64,000 bases of DNA from Actinomadura mexicana (GTDB taxonomy: Bacteria; Actinomycetota; Actinomycetes; Streptosporangiales; Streptosporangiaceae), in NCBI RefSeq assembly GCF_900188105.1, contig NZ_FZNP01000019.1:87784-151783 (forward strand), given 5' to 3'. Below are positions 25,206 through 34,026 of the stretch, piece by piece; the stretch's first letter is position 1, and the number at the start of each line of letters is the position of its first letter. Under the pieces are notes generated by a model that did no database searches, was not told the origin of the DNA, and saw only the letters and a list, made by a program, of their open reading frames with translations. The position numbers and the translations under genes are program-made.

Positions 25206-25238
25206 TTAGATCACGGCGTGAAATAAGGTGTGATCTAA
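25206..25238. promoter_or_regulatory. ROK operator candidate: 9-bp inverted repeat, 15-bp spacer
   Basis: TTAGATCAC (25206-25214) and GTGATCTAA (25230-25238) are perfect reverse complements separated by 15 bp. Half-site centres are 24 bp apart, a little over two helical turns, suiting a dimer. The spacer is AT-rich in its middle (GTGAAATAAGG). It lies between the divergent ROK and binding-protein genes, 43 bp before the latter's ATG. Confidence 0.7.
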
Positions 25239-25280
25239 CTCTCCGAGTGACCCCCGTCACCTGATCGGAAGGTCGAGCCG

Positions 25281-26591
25281 ATGCGTCCTACCCCCTCGCG
25301 GGCCCTCGCCGTCCTCGCGGCCGGGCTCCTGGCCGCCGCCGCGGCGGGCTGCGGCGGCGGCACCACGTCCGGCGGCGGGAACGGCGACCCGAAGACGCTG
25401 ACCTACTGGGCCAGCAACCAGGGCACCGACCTCGCGGCCGACCGGAAGGTGCTGGACCCCGAGCTGGCCAAGTTCGAGAAGCAGACCGGCATCAGGGTGA
25501 AGCTGGAGGTCGTCCCCTGGACCGACCTGCTCAACCGCATCCTCGCCGCCACCACCTCCGGCCAGGGGCCGGACGTGCTCAACATCGGCAACACCTGGTC
25601 GGCGTCGCTGCAGGCCACCGGCGGCCTGCTGCCCTTCGATTCCGCGGCGATGGCCGAGGTCGGCGGCGCGGGGCGGTTCGTGCCCGCCGCGCTCGCCGCC
25701 GCGGGCGCCCGGGGCAAGGATCCTGCCGCCGTCCCGCTCTACTCCCTCGCCTACGGCCTCTACTACAACAAGAAGATGTTCGCGGACGCGGACCTGGACC
25801 CGCCCGGGACGTGGCAGGAACTCGTCGACGCCGGCCGCAGGCTCACCGGGGACGGCAGGTACGGCATCGCGATCGAGGGCGCCAGCATCCCCGAGAACGT
25901 CCACCAGGCGTTCACCCTGGGCCAGATGTACGGCGCCGACTTCTTCACCCCGGACGGCAGGCCGCAGTTCGCCACCCCGCAGGCCGTCGCGGCGGTCAAG
26001 TCCTACGTCGACCTGCTCGGCAAGGAGAGGATCGCCGCGCCGGGCAACGCCGAGTACTCGGCCAACCAGTCGCTGAACGACTTCGCCACCGGCAAGGCCG
26101 CGATGCTGCTGTGGCAGGCCACCACCAGCGGGCTCACCAACCTCGGCATGAAGCCCGGCGACTGGGGCGTCGTGCCGACCCCGAGGCCGTCCCCCGCGCC
26201 GCCGGGCGGCCGGAACGTCACCTCCATGGTCGCCGGCATCAACATCGCGGTCTTCAAGAGCACCGGCAACCGCGACGGCGCGCTGAAGTTCGTGAAGTTC
26301 ATGACCGGCGACGAGGAGCAGAAGATCCTCAACAGGGCGTACGGGTCGCTGCCCTCGGTCGTCTCCGCGCAGAGCGACCCGGCCTTCGACACGGCCGACC
26401 TCAAGGTCTTCAAGGGCGTCCTCGCCACGAGCGCGGCGCCGCTGCCGCAGGTGCCGCAGGAGAGCCAGTTCGAGACGGCCGTCGGCACCGCCATGAAGGA
26501 GCTGTTCGCCGACGCCGCCGCCGGGCGCCCGATCACCGAGGCCAGGGTGCGGGAGCGGCTCACCGCCGCCCAGCAGCAGATGGGCGGGTAG
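25281..26591 (+). CDS. sugar ABC transporter substrate-binding lipoprotein
   Basis: A 436-residue family-1 extracellular binding protein. Residues 1-23 are a lipoprotein signal with Cys24 (AAAAGC lipobox), followed by a Gly-rich tether and the binding fold (TLTYWASNQ, KFEKQTGIRVKLEVVPW, GPDVLNIGNTWSASLQATGGLLPFD, YGLYYNKKMF). The residue pattern matches carbohydrate (oligosaccharide) binders. GGAAGG precedes ATG 25281. It is first in a four-gene operon with two permeases and a GH1 beta-glucosidase, so cellobiose or another beta-glucoside is the probable ligand. No ATPase gene is in the operon; a shared MsiK-type ATPase elsewhere is likely. Confidence 0.9.
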   Translation: MRPTPSRALAVLAAGLLAAAAAGCGGGTTSGGGNGDPKTLTYWASNQGTDLAADRKVLDPELAKFEKQTGIRVKLEVVPWTDLLNRILAATTSGQGPDVLNIGNTWSASLQATGGLLPFDSAAMAEVGGAGRFVPAALAAAGARGKDPAAVPLYSLAYGLYYNKKMFADADLDPPGTWQELVDAGRRLTGDGRYGIAIEGASIPENVHQAFTLGQMYGADFFTPDGRPQFATPQAVAAVKSYVDLLGKERIAAPGNAEYSANQSLNDFATGKAAMLLWQATTSGLTNLGMKPGDWGVVPTPRPSPAPPGGRNVTSMVAGINIAVFKSTGNRDGALKFVKFMTGDEEQKILNRAYGSLPSVVSAQSDPAFDTADLKVFKGVLATSAAPLPQVPQESQFETAVGTAMKELFADAAAGRPITEARVRERLTAAQQQMGG

Positions 26592-26595
26592 CCGG

Positions 26596-27618
26596 ATGGC
26601 CTCCGCCGACGTGTCGGCCGCCGCCGTCTCCGCCGGGGGGACGGCGCGGCCGGAGGAGACCGGACCCGGCGGGCGGGGGCCCGCCGGGAGGGCGCGCGGG
26701 AGGCGGCCGCGGCTGCCTGCGGGCGCGCTGCCGTACCTGCTGCTCGCGCCCGCGGTCGTCGCCGAGCTGATCGTCCACGTGGTGCCGATCGCCGTCGGGG
26801 TCTGGATGAGCTTCAAGGAGCTCACCCTCTTCTACATCCGCGACTGGTCGAAGGCGCCCGGCAAGGGACTCGGCAACTACCGCGTCGCGGTGGACGCCGA
26901 CGGCGCGATCGGCGCGGACCTGCTGCGCTCGTTCCTGGTCACGCTCGCCGTCACACTCCTGGCGGTCGCACTGTCGTGGCTGTTCGGCGCCGCGGCGGCG
27001 ATCCTCATGCAGGACCGCTTCCGGGGACGCGGGCCGCTGCGCGCGCTCTTCCTCGTCCCGTACGCGCTGCCGGTCTACGCCGCCGTGATGACCTGGGCGT
27101 TCATGTTCCAGCGCGACAACGGCCTGGTGAACCACGTGCTGGCCGACCAGCTGCACCTGACCGGCGGGGACCGGCCGTTCTGGCTGATCGGCGGCAACAG
27201 CTTCTGGGCGCTGGTCACCGTCGTCGTGTGGCGGTCGTGGCCGTTCGCCTTCCTGGTGCTGACCGCCGGGATGCAGAGCGTCTCCCGCGACCTGTACGAG
27301 GCCTCCGCGCTGGACGGCGCGGGCGTGTGGCGGCAGATCCGGCACATCACGCTGCCGGCGCTGCGGCCCGTCAACCAGGTGCTCGTCCTGGTGCTGTTCC
27401 TGTGGACCTTCAACGACTTCAACACGCCGTTCGTCCTGTTCGGCAGGGCCGCGCCGGAGGGCGGAGACCTGGTCTCGGTGCACATCTACCACGCCTCGTT
27501 CGTCACCTGGAACTTCGGGACGGGCTCGGCGATGTCGGTGCTGCTCCTGCTGTTCCTGCTGCTGGCCACGGTGGCGTACCTGCTCGCCACGTCGAGGAGG
27601 AGGCCCGCGCATGGCTGA
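26596..27618 (+). CDS. sugar ABC transporter permease (MalF type)
   Basis: A 340-residue inner-membrane permease. The first 40 residues are a Gly/Arg-rich cytosolic tail. Six helices follow from about residue 45. The EAA coupling loop is EASALDGAGVWRQIRHITLPAL, starting near residue 235, where the ATPase docks. It begins four bases after the binding-protein stop and its own end overlaps the start of the second permease gene by 8 bp, marking a tight operon. The DRPFWLIG...NSFWALVTVVVWRSWPF region is typical of MalF-like sugar permeases. Confidence 0.9.
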   Translation: MASADVSAAAVSAGGTARPEETGPGGRGPAGRARGRRPRLPAGALPYLLLAPAVVAELIVHVVPIAVGVWMSFKELTLFYIRDWSKAPGKGLGNYRVAVDADGAIGADLLRSFLVTLAVTLLAVALSWLFGAAAAILMQDRFRGRGPLRALFLVPYALPVYAAVMTWAFMFQRDNGLVNHVLADQLHLTGGDRPFWLIGGNSFWALVTVVVWRSWPFAFLVLTAGMQSVSRDLYEASALDGAGVWRQIRHITLPALRPVNQVLVLVLFLWTFNDFNTPFVLFGRAAPEGGDLVSVHIYHASFVTWNFGTGSAMSVLLLLFLLLATVAYLLATSRRRPAHG

Positions 27619-28489
27619 CCCGCGTCCCGTCCGCAGGGGCCGGGCGCCGACCGACCCGCCCGCCTCGTTCGTCTGGACGCGGCGGATCGTGCTGGCCCTG
27701 CTGGCCGCGTTCACCCTCCTCCCGGTCTACGCGATGGCCAGCTCGTCGCTGAAGCCGCTGGAGGACGTGCAGCGCCGGTTCCGGTGGCTCCCGTCGCAGC
27801 CGACGGTCCGCCCCTACATTGACATGTGGTCGACCGTTCCGCTGGCCCGCTACTTCGCCAACAGCGTGATCGTGGCGGGCGGCGCGACGCTGGCGTCCGT
27901 GGCGATCGCGATCGGGGCGGCGTACGCCGTCAGCCGGTACCGGTTCGCCGGCCGCCGGGCGTTCACGGTGACGGTGCTGTCCACGCAGATGTTCCCGGGG
28001 ATCCTGTTCCTGCTCCCGCTGTTCCTGATCTTCGTGAACGCGGGGAACGCGACCGGCGTCGCCCTCTACGGCAGCCGGGGCGCGCTCATCCTCACCTACC
28101 TGACGTTCTCGCTGCCGTTCTCGATCTGGATACTCGCCGGCTACTTCGAGTCGATCCCGCGGGAACTGGACGAGGCGGCCCGGGTGGACGGCTGCGGCCC
28201 GGTCGGCGCGCTGCTGCGGGTGATCGTCCCGGCGTCGCTGCCCGGCATCGTCGCGGTGACCGTCTACGCGTTCATGACGGCCTGGGGCGAGGTCCTGTTC
28301 GCCTCGGTGATGACCAACGACCAGACCCGCACCCTCGCGATCGGACTGCAGGGCTACTCCACGCAGCACGAGGTCTACTGGAACCAGGTGATGGCCGCCT
28401 CCCTCGTGGTGAGCGTCCCCGTCGTCGCCGGGTTCCTGCTGCTCCAGCGCTTCCTGGTGGCCGGGCTGACCGCCGGCTCCGTCAAGTGA
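27611..28489 (+). CDS. sugar ABC transporter permease (MalG type)
   Basis: A 292-residue permease with six predicted helices. The EAA loop at about residues 188-207 reads EAARVDGCGPVGALLRVIVPASLPG, a classical MalG-type form. ATG 27611 lies within the 3' end of the preceding permease gene (8-bp overlap), implying coupled translation. With the partner permease it forms the membrane channel of the beta-glucoside importer. The C-terminus VAGLTAGSVK is the usual end of MalG-type proteins (xxGAVKG), supporting a complete gene. Confidence 0.9.
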   Translation: MADPRPVRRGRAPTDPPASFVWTRRIVLALLAAFTLLPVYAMASSSLKPLEDVQRRFRWLPSQPTVRPYIDMWSTVPLARYFANSVIVAGGATLASVAIAIGAAYAVSRYRFAGRRAFTVTVLSTQMFPGILFLLPLFLIFVNAGNATGVALYGSRGALILTYLTFSLPFSIWILAGYFESIPRELDEAARVDGCGPVGALLRVIVPASLPGIVAVTVYAFMTAWGEVLFASVMTNDQTRTLAIGLQGYSTQHEVYWNQVMAASLVVSVPVVAGFLLLQRFLVAGLTAGSVK

Positions 28490-28517
28490 CCCGTCTCGAC
28501 GAACCCGAGGGAGACCC

Positions 28518-29897
28518 GTGCCCATCGACGACCTGACCGCGTTCGCCCCCGACTTCGCCTGGGGGGCGGCCACCTCCGCCTACCAGGTCGAGGGGGCCGT
28601 CGCGGAGGACGGCCGCGCCCCCTCCATCTGGGACGCGTTCTGCCGCGTCCCGGGCGCGATCGCCGGGGGCGACACCGGCGACACCGCCTGCGACCACTAC
28701 CACCGCTGGCCCGCGGACATCGCGCTGATGGCGGAGCTCGGGCTGCGCGCCTACCGGTTCTCGATCGCCTGGCCGCGGGTGCTGCCCGCCGGCGGCGGCC
28801 CGGTCAACGCGGCCGGCCTCGCCTTCTACGACCGGCTCGTCGACGCCCTGCTCGCGGCCGGGATCGAGCCCCACCCGACCCTGTACCACTGGGACCTGCC
28901 GCAGGCACTGCAGGACCGCGGCGGCTGGCCGTCCCGCGACACCGCCGAGCGGTTCGCCGAGTACGCCTCCGTCGTCGCCGCGGCGCTCGGCGACCGCGTC
29001 ACGTCGTGGGCCACCCTCAACGAGCCGGTGTGCGCGGCCTGGATCGGGCACCTGCAGGGGACCATGGCGCCAGGCGTCGCCGACATCCGCGCGGCCGTGC
29101 CCGCCGCCTACCACCTGCTGCTGGCACACGGCCTCGGCGTCCAGGCCGTGCGCGCGGCCGCCCCCGGCGCCCGCGTGGGCATCGTCAACCTGCTCACCGA
29201 CTGCGAGCCGGGCGGTGCAGGCGAGGCGGACGCGGCGGCGGCCCGGCGCGAGGACGGCCACCACAACCGCTGGTGGCTCGACCCGATCCACGGCCGCGGG
29301 CTGCCCGCCGACATGATCGAGGTGTACGGGGTGGAGCCGCCGGTGCGGCCCGGCGACCTGGAGGCGATCGCCGCGCCGCTGGACTGGCTCGGCGTCAACT
29401 ACTACCGCCGGTCCGTCACCGTCGCCGACCCCGGCGGCCCGCCGCCGCACACCCGGCAGATCACCCCGGCGGGAACGCCGCGCACCGGCATGGACTGGGA
29501 GATCCACCCGGACCGGCTGGCGAAGATCCTCGTCCGCGTCACCGAGGACTACGCGCCGCGCAGCATCATGGTCACCGAGAACGGCGCCGCCTACGCCGAC
29601 ACGGTGGCGCCCGGCGGGGCCGTCCACGACGCCGAGCGCGCCGCCTACCTGGAGGCGCACCTGTCGGCGTGCGCGTCGGCGATCCGCGCGGGCGTCCCCC
29701 TGGACGGCTACTTCGCCTGGTCGCTGCTGGACAACTTCGAGTGGGCCTACGGGTACGCGCAGCGGTTCGGGCTCGTGCACGTCGACTTCGCCACACAGGA
29801 ACGCCGCGTCAAGGACAGCGGGCGCCGGTACGCCGAGATCATCCGCGCGCACCGCGACCTCCGGGCGCGGCCCCTGGCGGCCCGCTCTCTAGAGTGA
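28518..29897 (+). CDS. GH1 beta-glucosidase
   Basis: A 459-residue glycoside hydrolase family 1 enzyme of normal length and full TIM-barrel. FAWGAATSAYQVEGA is the N-terminal family signature; the acid/base Glu169 is in TLNEP and the nucleophile Glu354 in TENG. It has no signal peptide, so it cleaves imported cellobiose or aryl-beta-glucosides in the cytosol to glucose. GTG 28518 follows GAGGGAGACCC. It is the last gene of the ROK-controlled transporter operon, joining uptake to hydrolysis. Beta-galactosidase or fucosidase side activity is common in the family. Confidence 0.93.
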   Translation: MPIDDLTAFAPDFAWGAATSAYQVEGAVAEDGRAPSIWDAFCRVPGAIAGGDTGDTACDHYHRWPADIALMAELGLRAYRFSIAWPRVLPAGGGPVNAAGLAFYDRLVDALLAAGIEPHPTLYHWDLPQALQDRGGWPSRDTAERFAEYASVVAAALGDRVTSWATLNEPVCAAWIGHLQGTMAPGVADIRAAVPAAYHLLLAHGLGVQAVRAAAPGARVGIVNLLTDCEPGGAGEADAAAARREDGHHNRWWLDPIHGRGLPADMIEVYGVEPPVRPGDLEAIAAPLDWLGVNYYRRSVTVADPGGPPPHTRQITPAGTPRTGMDWEIHPDRLAKILVRVTEDYAPRSIMVTENGAAYADTVAPGGAVHDAERAAYLEAHLSACASAIRAGVPLDGYFAWSLLDNFEWAYGYAQRFGLVHVDFATQERRVKDSGRRYAEIIRAHRDLRARPLAARSLE

Positions 29898-29931
29898 GGG
29901 CCGACCGGCTCAGGCGAGGTGAGGAGGCCGG

Positions 29932-32900
29932 GTGGGCGGGATCCTTGTGGCCAACCGGGGAGAGATCGCGCTGCGGGTCGTCCGGGCCGCGTCCGAACTG
30001 GGCCTGCGGACGGTCGCCGTGCACACCCGCGACGACGCCGCCTCGCCGCACGCCCGGCGCGCCGACGAGACGCGCGTCCTGCCCGGCGAAGGCGCCGCCG
30101 GATACCTCGACGCGGACGCGCTCATCGCCGCCGCGAAGGACGCCGGCGCCACGGCCGTCCACCCCGGCTACGGCTTCCTGAGCGAGAACGCGGGCTTCGC
30201 CGCCGGCTGCGCCGCGGCCGGGCTGGCCTTCGTCGGCCCGCGCCCGGAGCTGCTGGAGCTGTTCGGCGACAAGACCAGGGCGCGCGGCCTGGCGCGGGAG
30301 GCGGGCGTGCCCGTGACGCCCGGCACGCCGGGCGCGGCGGGCCTCGCCGAGGCCGAGGCCTTCGCGCGCGAGCACGGCACCGTCGTGATCAAGGCGCTCG
30401 CGGGCGGCGGCGGGCGCGGCATGCGCGTCGTCACCGGCCCCGCCGCCGTGGCGGACGCCTACGAGCGGTGCCGGTCGGAGGCGCTCGCCTCCTTCGGCGG
30501 CGGCGAGCTGTACGCCGAGAAGTACGTGCCGCGGGCCCGCCACATCGAGGTCCAGGTCGCGGGCGACGGCTCCGGGGCCGCCACCCACCTGTGGGAGCGC
30601 GACTGCAGCGTCCAGCGCCGCCACCAGAAGCTGATCGAGATCGCCCCCGCGCCCGCGCTGCCCGAAGGCGTCAGGGACGCGCTGCTGGACGCCGCTCTGC
30701 GCATGGCGGCCCGGGTCCGCTACGAGGGCCTCGGCACCTTCGAGTTCCTCGTCGACGGCGAGGCGTTCTGGTTCCTGGAGGCCAACCCCCGGCTCCAGGT
30801 CGAGCACACCGTGACCGAGGAGATCACCGGCGTCGACCTGGTGAAGGCGCAGATCAGGCTGGCGCTGGGGGAGGACCTCGCCGGGGTGGGCCTGGCCGCG
30901 CCGCCGCGGGCGTCCGGCTGCGCCGTCCAGGTGCGGGTCAACGCCGAGACGATCGGCGCGGACGGCGCGCCCCGCCCGAGCGCCGGGACGCTCACCGCGT
31001 TCGCGCCGCCGTCCGGGCCCGGCGTCCGCGTCGACACCCACGGGTACGCCGGCCTCCGCACGAGCCCGCGCTACGACCCGCTGCTCGCCAAGGTCATCGC
31101 CCGCGCGGAGGACCTGCCGTCCGCCGCCGCCCGCGCGCACGGCGCCCTCGGCGAGTTCGAGATCGCGGGCGTGGCGACGAGCATCGCGCTGCTGCAGGGC
31201 GTGCTGCGCCACCCCGGCTTCACCTCCGGCGGCGCCGGCACGTCGTTCATCGCCGACCACCTGCCCGAGCTGCTGGACAGCGAGCACCGCCGGTACTACG
31301 TCGAGACGGCCCGGAGCACTGCCGGGCGCGAGCCCGCGGCCGTCCCGGACGCGCCGCCCGGCACGGTCGCCGTCCCCGCGCCGACGCAGGGGACGGTCGT
31401 GAGCGTCGAGGTGGCCGAGGGCGACCTCGTCCGGGCCGGGGCGCCGGTGTTGATCCTCGAAGCGATGAAGATGGAGCACGTCGTCCGCGCGGGAGAGGCG
31501 GGCATCGTCCGGGCCCTGGCCGCCGCGCCCGGCGACACCGTCGCCGCGGGCGCGCCGCTGCTGTTCACCGAGCCCGCCGAGGGAGGCGGCGATCACGCCG
31601 CCGAGGACCAGGCGGCCGACCTCGACCTGATCCGCGCCGACCTCGCCGAGACGCTGCGCCGGCACGAGATCGGACTCGACGCGGCCCGCCCCGAGGCGGT
31701 GGCCGGGCGGCACGCGCGCGGCCGCCGCACCGCGCGGGAGAACATCGACGACCTGTGCGACGCCGGCACGTTCGTCGAGTACGGCGCCCTCGTCATCGCC
31801 GCGCAGCGGCGGCGCCGCTCCCTCGACGACCTCATCGAGCGCACCCCCGCCGACGGCATGGTCTGCGGCATCGGCGACGTCGACGGCGCGCAGGCCGTCG
31901 TCATGTCCTACGACTACACCGTCCTCGCCGGGACGCAGGGCCACCTGAACCACCGCAAGACCGACCGCATGCTCGACATCGCCCACCGCCGCCGCCTGCC
32001 GCTCGTGCTGTTCGCCGAGGGCGGCGGGGGACGCCCCGGCGACACCGACTCCACGACCGTCTCGGGCCTGGACGTGACGACGTTCCACGCGATGGGGCGG
32101 CTCAGCGGCGCCGTCCCGTCCGTCGGCGTCGCGAGCGGGCGCTGCTTCGCCGGGAACGCGGCCCTGCTCGGCTGCTGCGACGTCATCATCGCCACCCGGG
32201 ACGCCAACATCGGCATGGGCGGCCCCGCCATGATCGAGGGCGGCGGCCTCGGCGTCTTCACGCCCGAGGAGATCGGCCCGGTCGCCGACCAGGAACCGAA
32301 CGGCGTCATCGACATCGTGGTGGACGACGAGGCCGGGGCGGTCCGGGCGGCCCGCCAGTACCTGTCCTACTTCCGGGGCCCCTCCGACGGCTGGACCTGC
32401 GACGACCAGCGGATCCTGCGGCACCTCGTCCCGGCGAACCGGCTGCGCGCCTACGACGTCCGCCGCGCCGTCGCCCACCTCGCCGACACCGGGTCGGTGC
32501 TGGAGCTGCGCCGCGCGTTCGGGGTCGGGATCATCACCGCGCTGGTCCGGGTCGAGGGCCGCCCGATGGGCCTGATCGCCAGCAACCCGGCGCACCTCGG
32601 CGGCGCCATCGACCGCGACGCCGCGGACAAGGCCGCCCGGTTCCTGCAGCTGTGCGACGCGCACGGCCTGCCGGTGGTGTCCCTGTGCGACACCCCCGGC
32701 TTCATGGTCGGCCCGGACGCCGAGCGGACCGCCACCGTCCGGCACTTCAGCCGCCTGTTCGTCATCGGCGCCAACCTGCGCGTCCCGATCGTCGCGATCG
32801 TGCTGCGCAAGGGCTACGGGCTCGGCGCGCAGGCCATGGCGGGCGGCGGGTTCACGGCGCCGCTCGCGACCCTCGCCTGGCCCACCGGCGAGATCGGCGG

Positions 32901-33147
32901 CATGGGGCTGGAGGGCGCCGTCCGGCTCGGGTTCCGCAAGGAGCTGGAGGCCGCCGAGGACCCGCGCGCGATGTTCGAGCAGATGGTCGCCGCGGCCTAC
33001 GAGCACGGCAAGGCGCTGCACGCGGCCACCGTGTTCGAGCTGGACGACGTCATCGACCCCGCCGACACCCGGCGCTGGATCACCGCCGTGCTGGCCGCCG
33101 CCCCGCAGACCGGTGACCGTCCCCGCCCGTGGATCGACACGTGGTGA
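29932..33147 (+). CDS. single-chain biotin-dependent acyl-CoA carboxylase (BC-BCCP-CT)
   Basis: A 1071-residue fusion carrying all activities of an acyl-CoA carboxylase. Residues about 1-450 are biotin carboxylase (ILVANRGEIALRV, ALAGGGGRGMR, FLEANPRLQVEHTVTE). The biotin carrier EAMKMEH has Lys513 as the attachment site. Residues about 565-1071 are beta then alpha carboxyltransferase halves (GRRTARENIDDLCDAGTF, GGGGRPGDTDS, LRKGYGLGAQAMAGGG). This order matches the homo-hexameric long-chain acyl-CoA carboxylase described from Mycobacterium avium; acetyl-, propionyl- or longer CoA substrates are all possible. GTG 29932 follows GAGGAGG. Its 3' end overlaps a convergent ABC ATPase gene by 68 bp. 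Confidence 0.9.
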   Translation: MGGILVANRGEIALRVVRAASELGLRTVAVHTRDDAASPHARRADETRVLPGEGAAGYLDADALIAAAKDAGATAVHPGYGFLSENAGFAAGCAAAGLAFVGPRPELLELFGDKTRARGLAREAGVPVTPGTPGAAGLAEAEAFAREHGTVVIKALAGGGGRGMRVVTGPAAVADAYERCRSEALASFGGGELYAEKYVPRARHIEVQVAGDGSGAATHLWERDCSVQRRHQKLIEIAPAPALPEGVRDALLDAALRMAARVRYEGLGTFEFLVDGEAFWFLEANPRLQVEHTVTEEITGVDLVKAQIRLALGEDLAGVGLAAPPRASGCAVQVRVNAETIGADGAPRPSAGTLTAFAPPSGPGVRVDTHGYAGLRTSPRYDPLLAKVIARAEDLPSAAARAHGALGEFEIAGVATSIALLQGVLRHPGFTSGGAGTSFIADHLPELLDSEHRRYYVETARSTAGREPAAVPDAPPGTVAVPAPTQGTVVSVEVAEGDLVRAGAPVLILEAMKMEHVVRAGEAGIVRALAAAPGDTVAAGAPLLFTEPAEGGGDHAAEDQAADLDLIRADLAETLRRHEIGLDAARPEAVAGRHARGRRTARENIDDLCDAGTFVEYGALVIAAQRRRRSLDDLIERTPADGMVCGIGDVDGAQAVVMSYDYTVLAGTQGHLNHRKTDRMLDIAHRRRLPLVLFAEGGGGRPGDTDSTTVSGLDVTTFHAMGRLSGAVPSVGVASGRCFAGNAALLGCCDVIIATRDANIGMGGPAMIEGGGLGVFTPEEIGPVADQEPNGVIDIVVDDEAGAVRAARQYLSYFRGPSDGWTCDDQRILRHLVPANRLRAYDVRRAVAHLADTGSVLELRRAFGVGIITALVRVEGRPMGLIASNPAHLGGAIDRDAADKAARFLQLCDAHGLPVVSLCDTPGFMVGPDAERTATVRHFSRLFVIGANLRVPIVAIVLRKGYGLGAQAMAGGGFTAPLATLAWPTGEIGGMGLEGAVRLGFRKELEAAEDPRAMFEQMVAAAYEHGKALHAATVFELDDVIDPADTRRWITAVLAAAPQTGDRPRPWIDTW

Positions 33148-33925
33148 CGGACGGGCCGGTGCGGTAGGCGTCGCGCACGCGGGGATCGGCCCGCACCTCC
33201 GCCGGTGGCCCGGCGGCGATCACCTTGCCGCCGTCCAGGACGTGCAGGACGTCGCAGACGCCGAGCACCGGCTCGATCTCGTCCTCCACGACCAGCACCG
33301 CCAGCCCCTCCCCGGCCAGGTCCCGCAGCAGGACCTCCAGGGCCCGCGCACGCCGCACCGGGAGGCCCGCCCACGGCTCGTCCAGCACGAGCACGGCCGG
33401 TTCGGTGGCCAGGGCCCGCGCCAGGTCCACCAACCCGGCGACGCCGGGCGGCGCGTCCCGGACGGGCCTCCGCGCGTGGTCCTGGATGCCGATTCGGGCG
33501 AGGAGCGCGTCAGTGGCGGCGCCCGCGTCGCGGCGTGCCTCGAAGCGGCGCCGCCACCGGTCCCGCGCCGTGCGCCCCGGCTGCTCGCGCGTCATCGCGT
33601 GCCTGGCCGCGGCGGCCTGGACGGCGTCCCGGACGGTCGTCGAACCGGCCGCGCCCGCCCGCTGGAACGTGCGGGCGATGCCGCGCCGGGCGCGTTCCCG
33701 CGCCGCGCTGCGCGTCAGGTCGGCGTCGCCCAGCAGGACGGCGCCCGCCGCCGGGCGCCGCAGCCCCGTGATCACGTCGCACAGGGTCGTCTTTCCGGCG
33801 CCGCTCGGGCCGACCAGGCCGGTGACCGTGCCGGGCGGAGCGGTCAGCCCCGCCCCGTCGACCGCCGTCAGCGGGCCGAAGCGGACCGTCACGTCCCGCA
33901 CCCGCAGGCCCTCCGCAGCGGCCAT
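33080..33925 (-). CDS. orphan ABC transporter ATPase with degenerate motifs
   Basis: A 281-residue protein resembling LivG, the branched-chain amino acid ABC ATPase. Walker A is intact (GPSGAGKTT, Lys45), the Q-loop (RTFQ) and Walker B with Glu (VLVLDEP) are present. The LSGGQ signature is replaced by a DAPPGVAG stretch, and the switch His of VEHD is replaced by Asp in VVEDEIE. No permease or binding-protein gene is adjacent. Residues after about 250 (GPSVTTCRSTGGDGHRSAG...) are low-complexity and are encoded antisense to the carboxylase gene. It may be a decaying gene or a non-transport ATPase. Confidence 0.7.
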   Translation of the reverse strand: MAAAEGLRVRDVTVRFGPLTAVDGAGLTAPPGTVTGLVGPSGAGKTTLCDVITGLRRPAAGAVLLGDADLTRSAARERARRGIARTFQRAGAAGSTTVRDAVQAAAARHAMTREQPGRTARDRWRRRFEARRDAGAATDALLARIGIQDHARRPVRDAPPGVAGLVDLARALATEPAVLVLDEPWAGLPVRRARALEVLLRDLAGEGLAVLVVEDEIEPVLGVCDVLHVLDGGKVIAAGPPAEVRADPRVRDAYRTGPSVTTCRSTGGDGHRSAGRRPARR

Positions 33926-33947
33926 GGCACCCGCCCTCCGCGCCTCG

Positions 33948-33963
33948 TGTGATGTGGATCACT
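33948..33963. promoter_or_regulatory. CRP-like palindrome
   Basis: TGTGATGTGGATCACT matches TGTGA-N6-TCACA at nine of ten arm positions, the symmetry recognised by Crp/GlxR-type factors. It lies 23 bp upstream of the ABC ATPase start. A related sequence occurs upstream of the siderophore-interacting protein gene (59061-59076, minus strand TGTGATCCGGATCATC). Single occurrences of this kind are weak evidence. Confidence 0.35.
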
Positions 33964-34026
33964 GCGGGTCCACACCCTACTGAGGCGCGCGGTCGGGGGC
34001 AACGGACCGGGGCGAAGGCGGGACGG

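Noticed and set aside
25247..25260. GTGAC-CCCC-GTCAC repeat as a second operator before the binding-protein gene
   Set aside because: Short arms and a C-run loop; it lies next to the ribosome site and may be incidental. The 9-bp repeat at 25206-25238 is far stronger.
33948..33963. CRP-like site plus a similar sequence at 59061-59076 as a global Crp regulon
   Set aside because: Only two imperfect sites at unrelated genes; listed as a weak site but not enough to claim a regulon.
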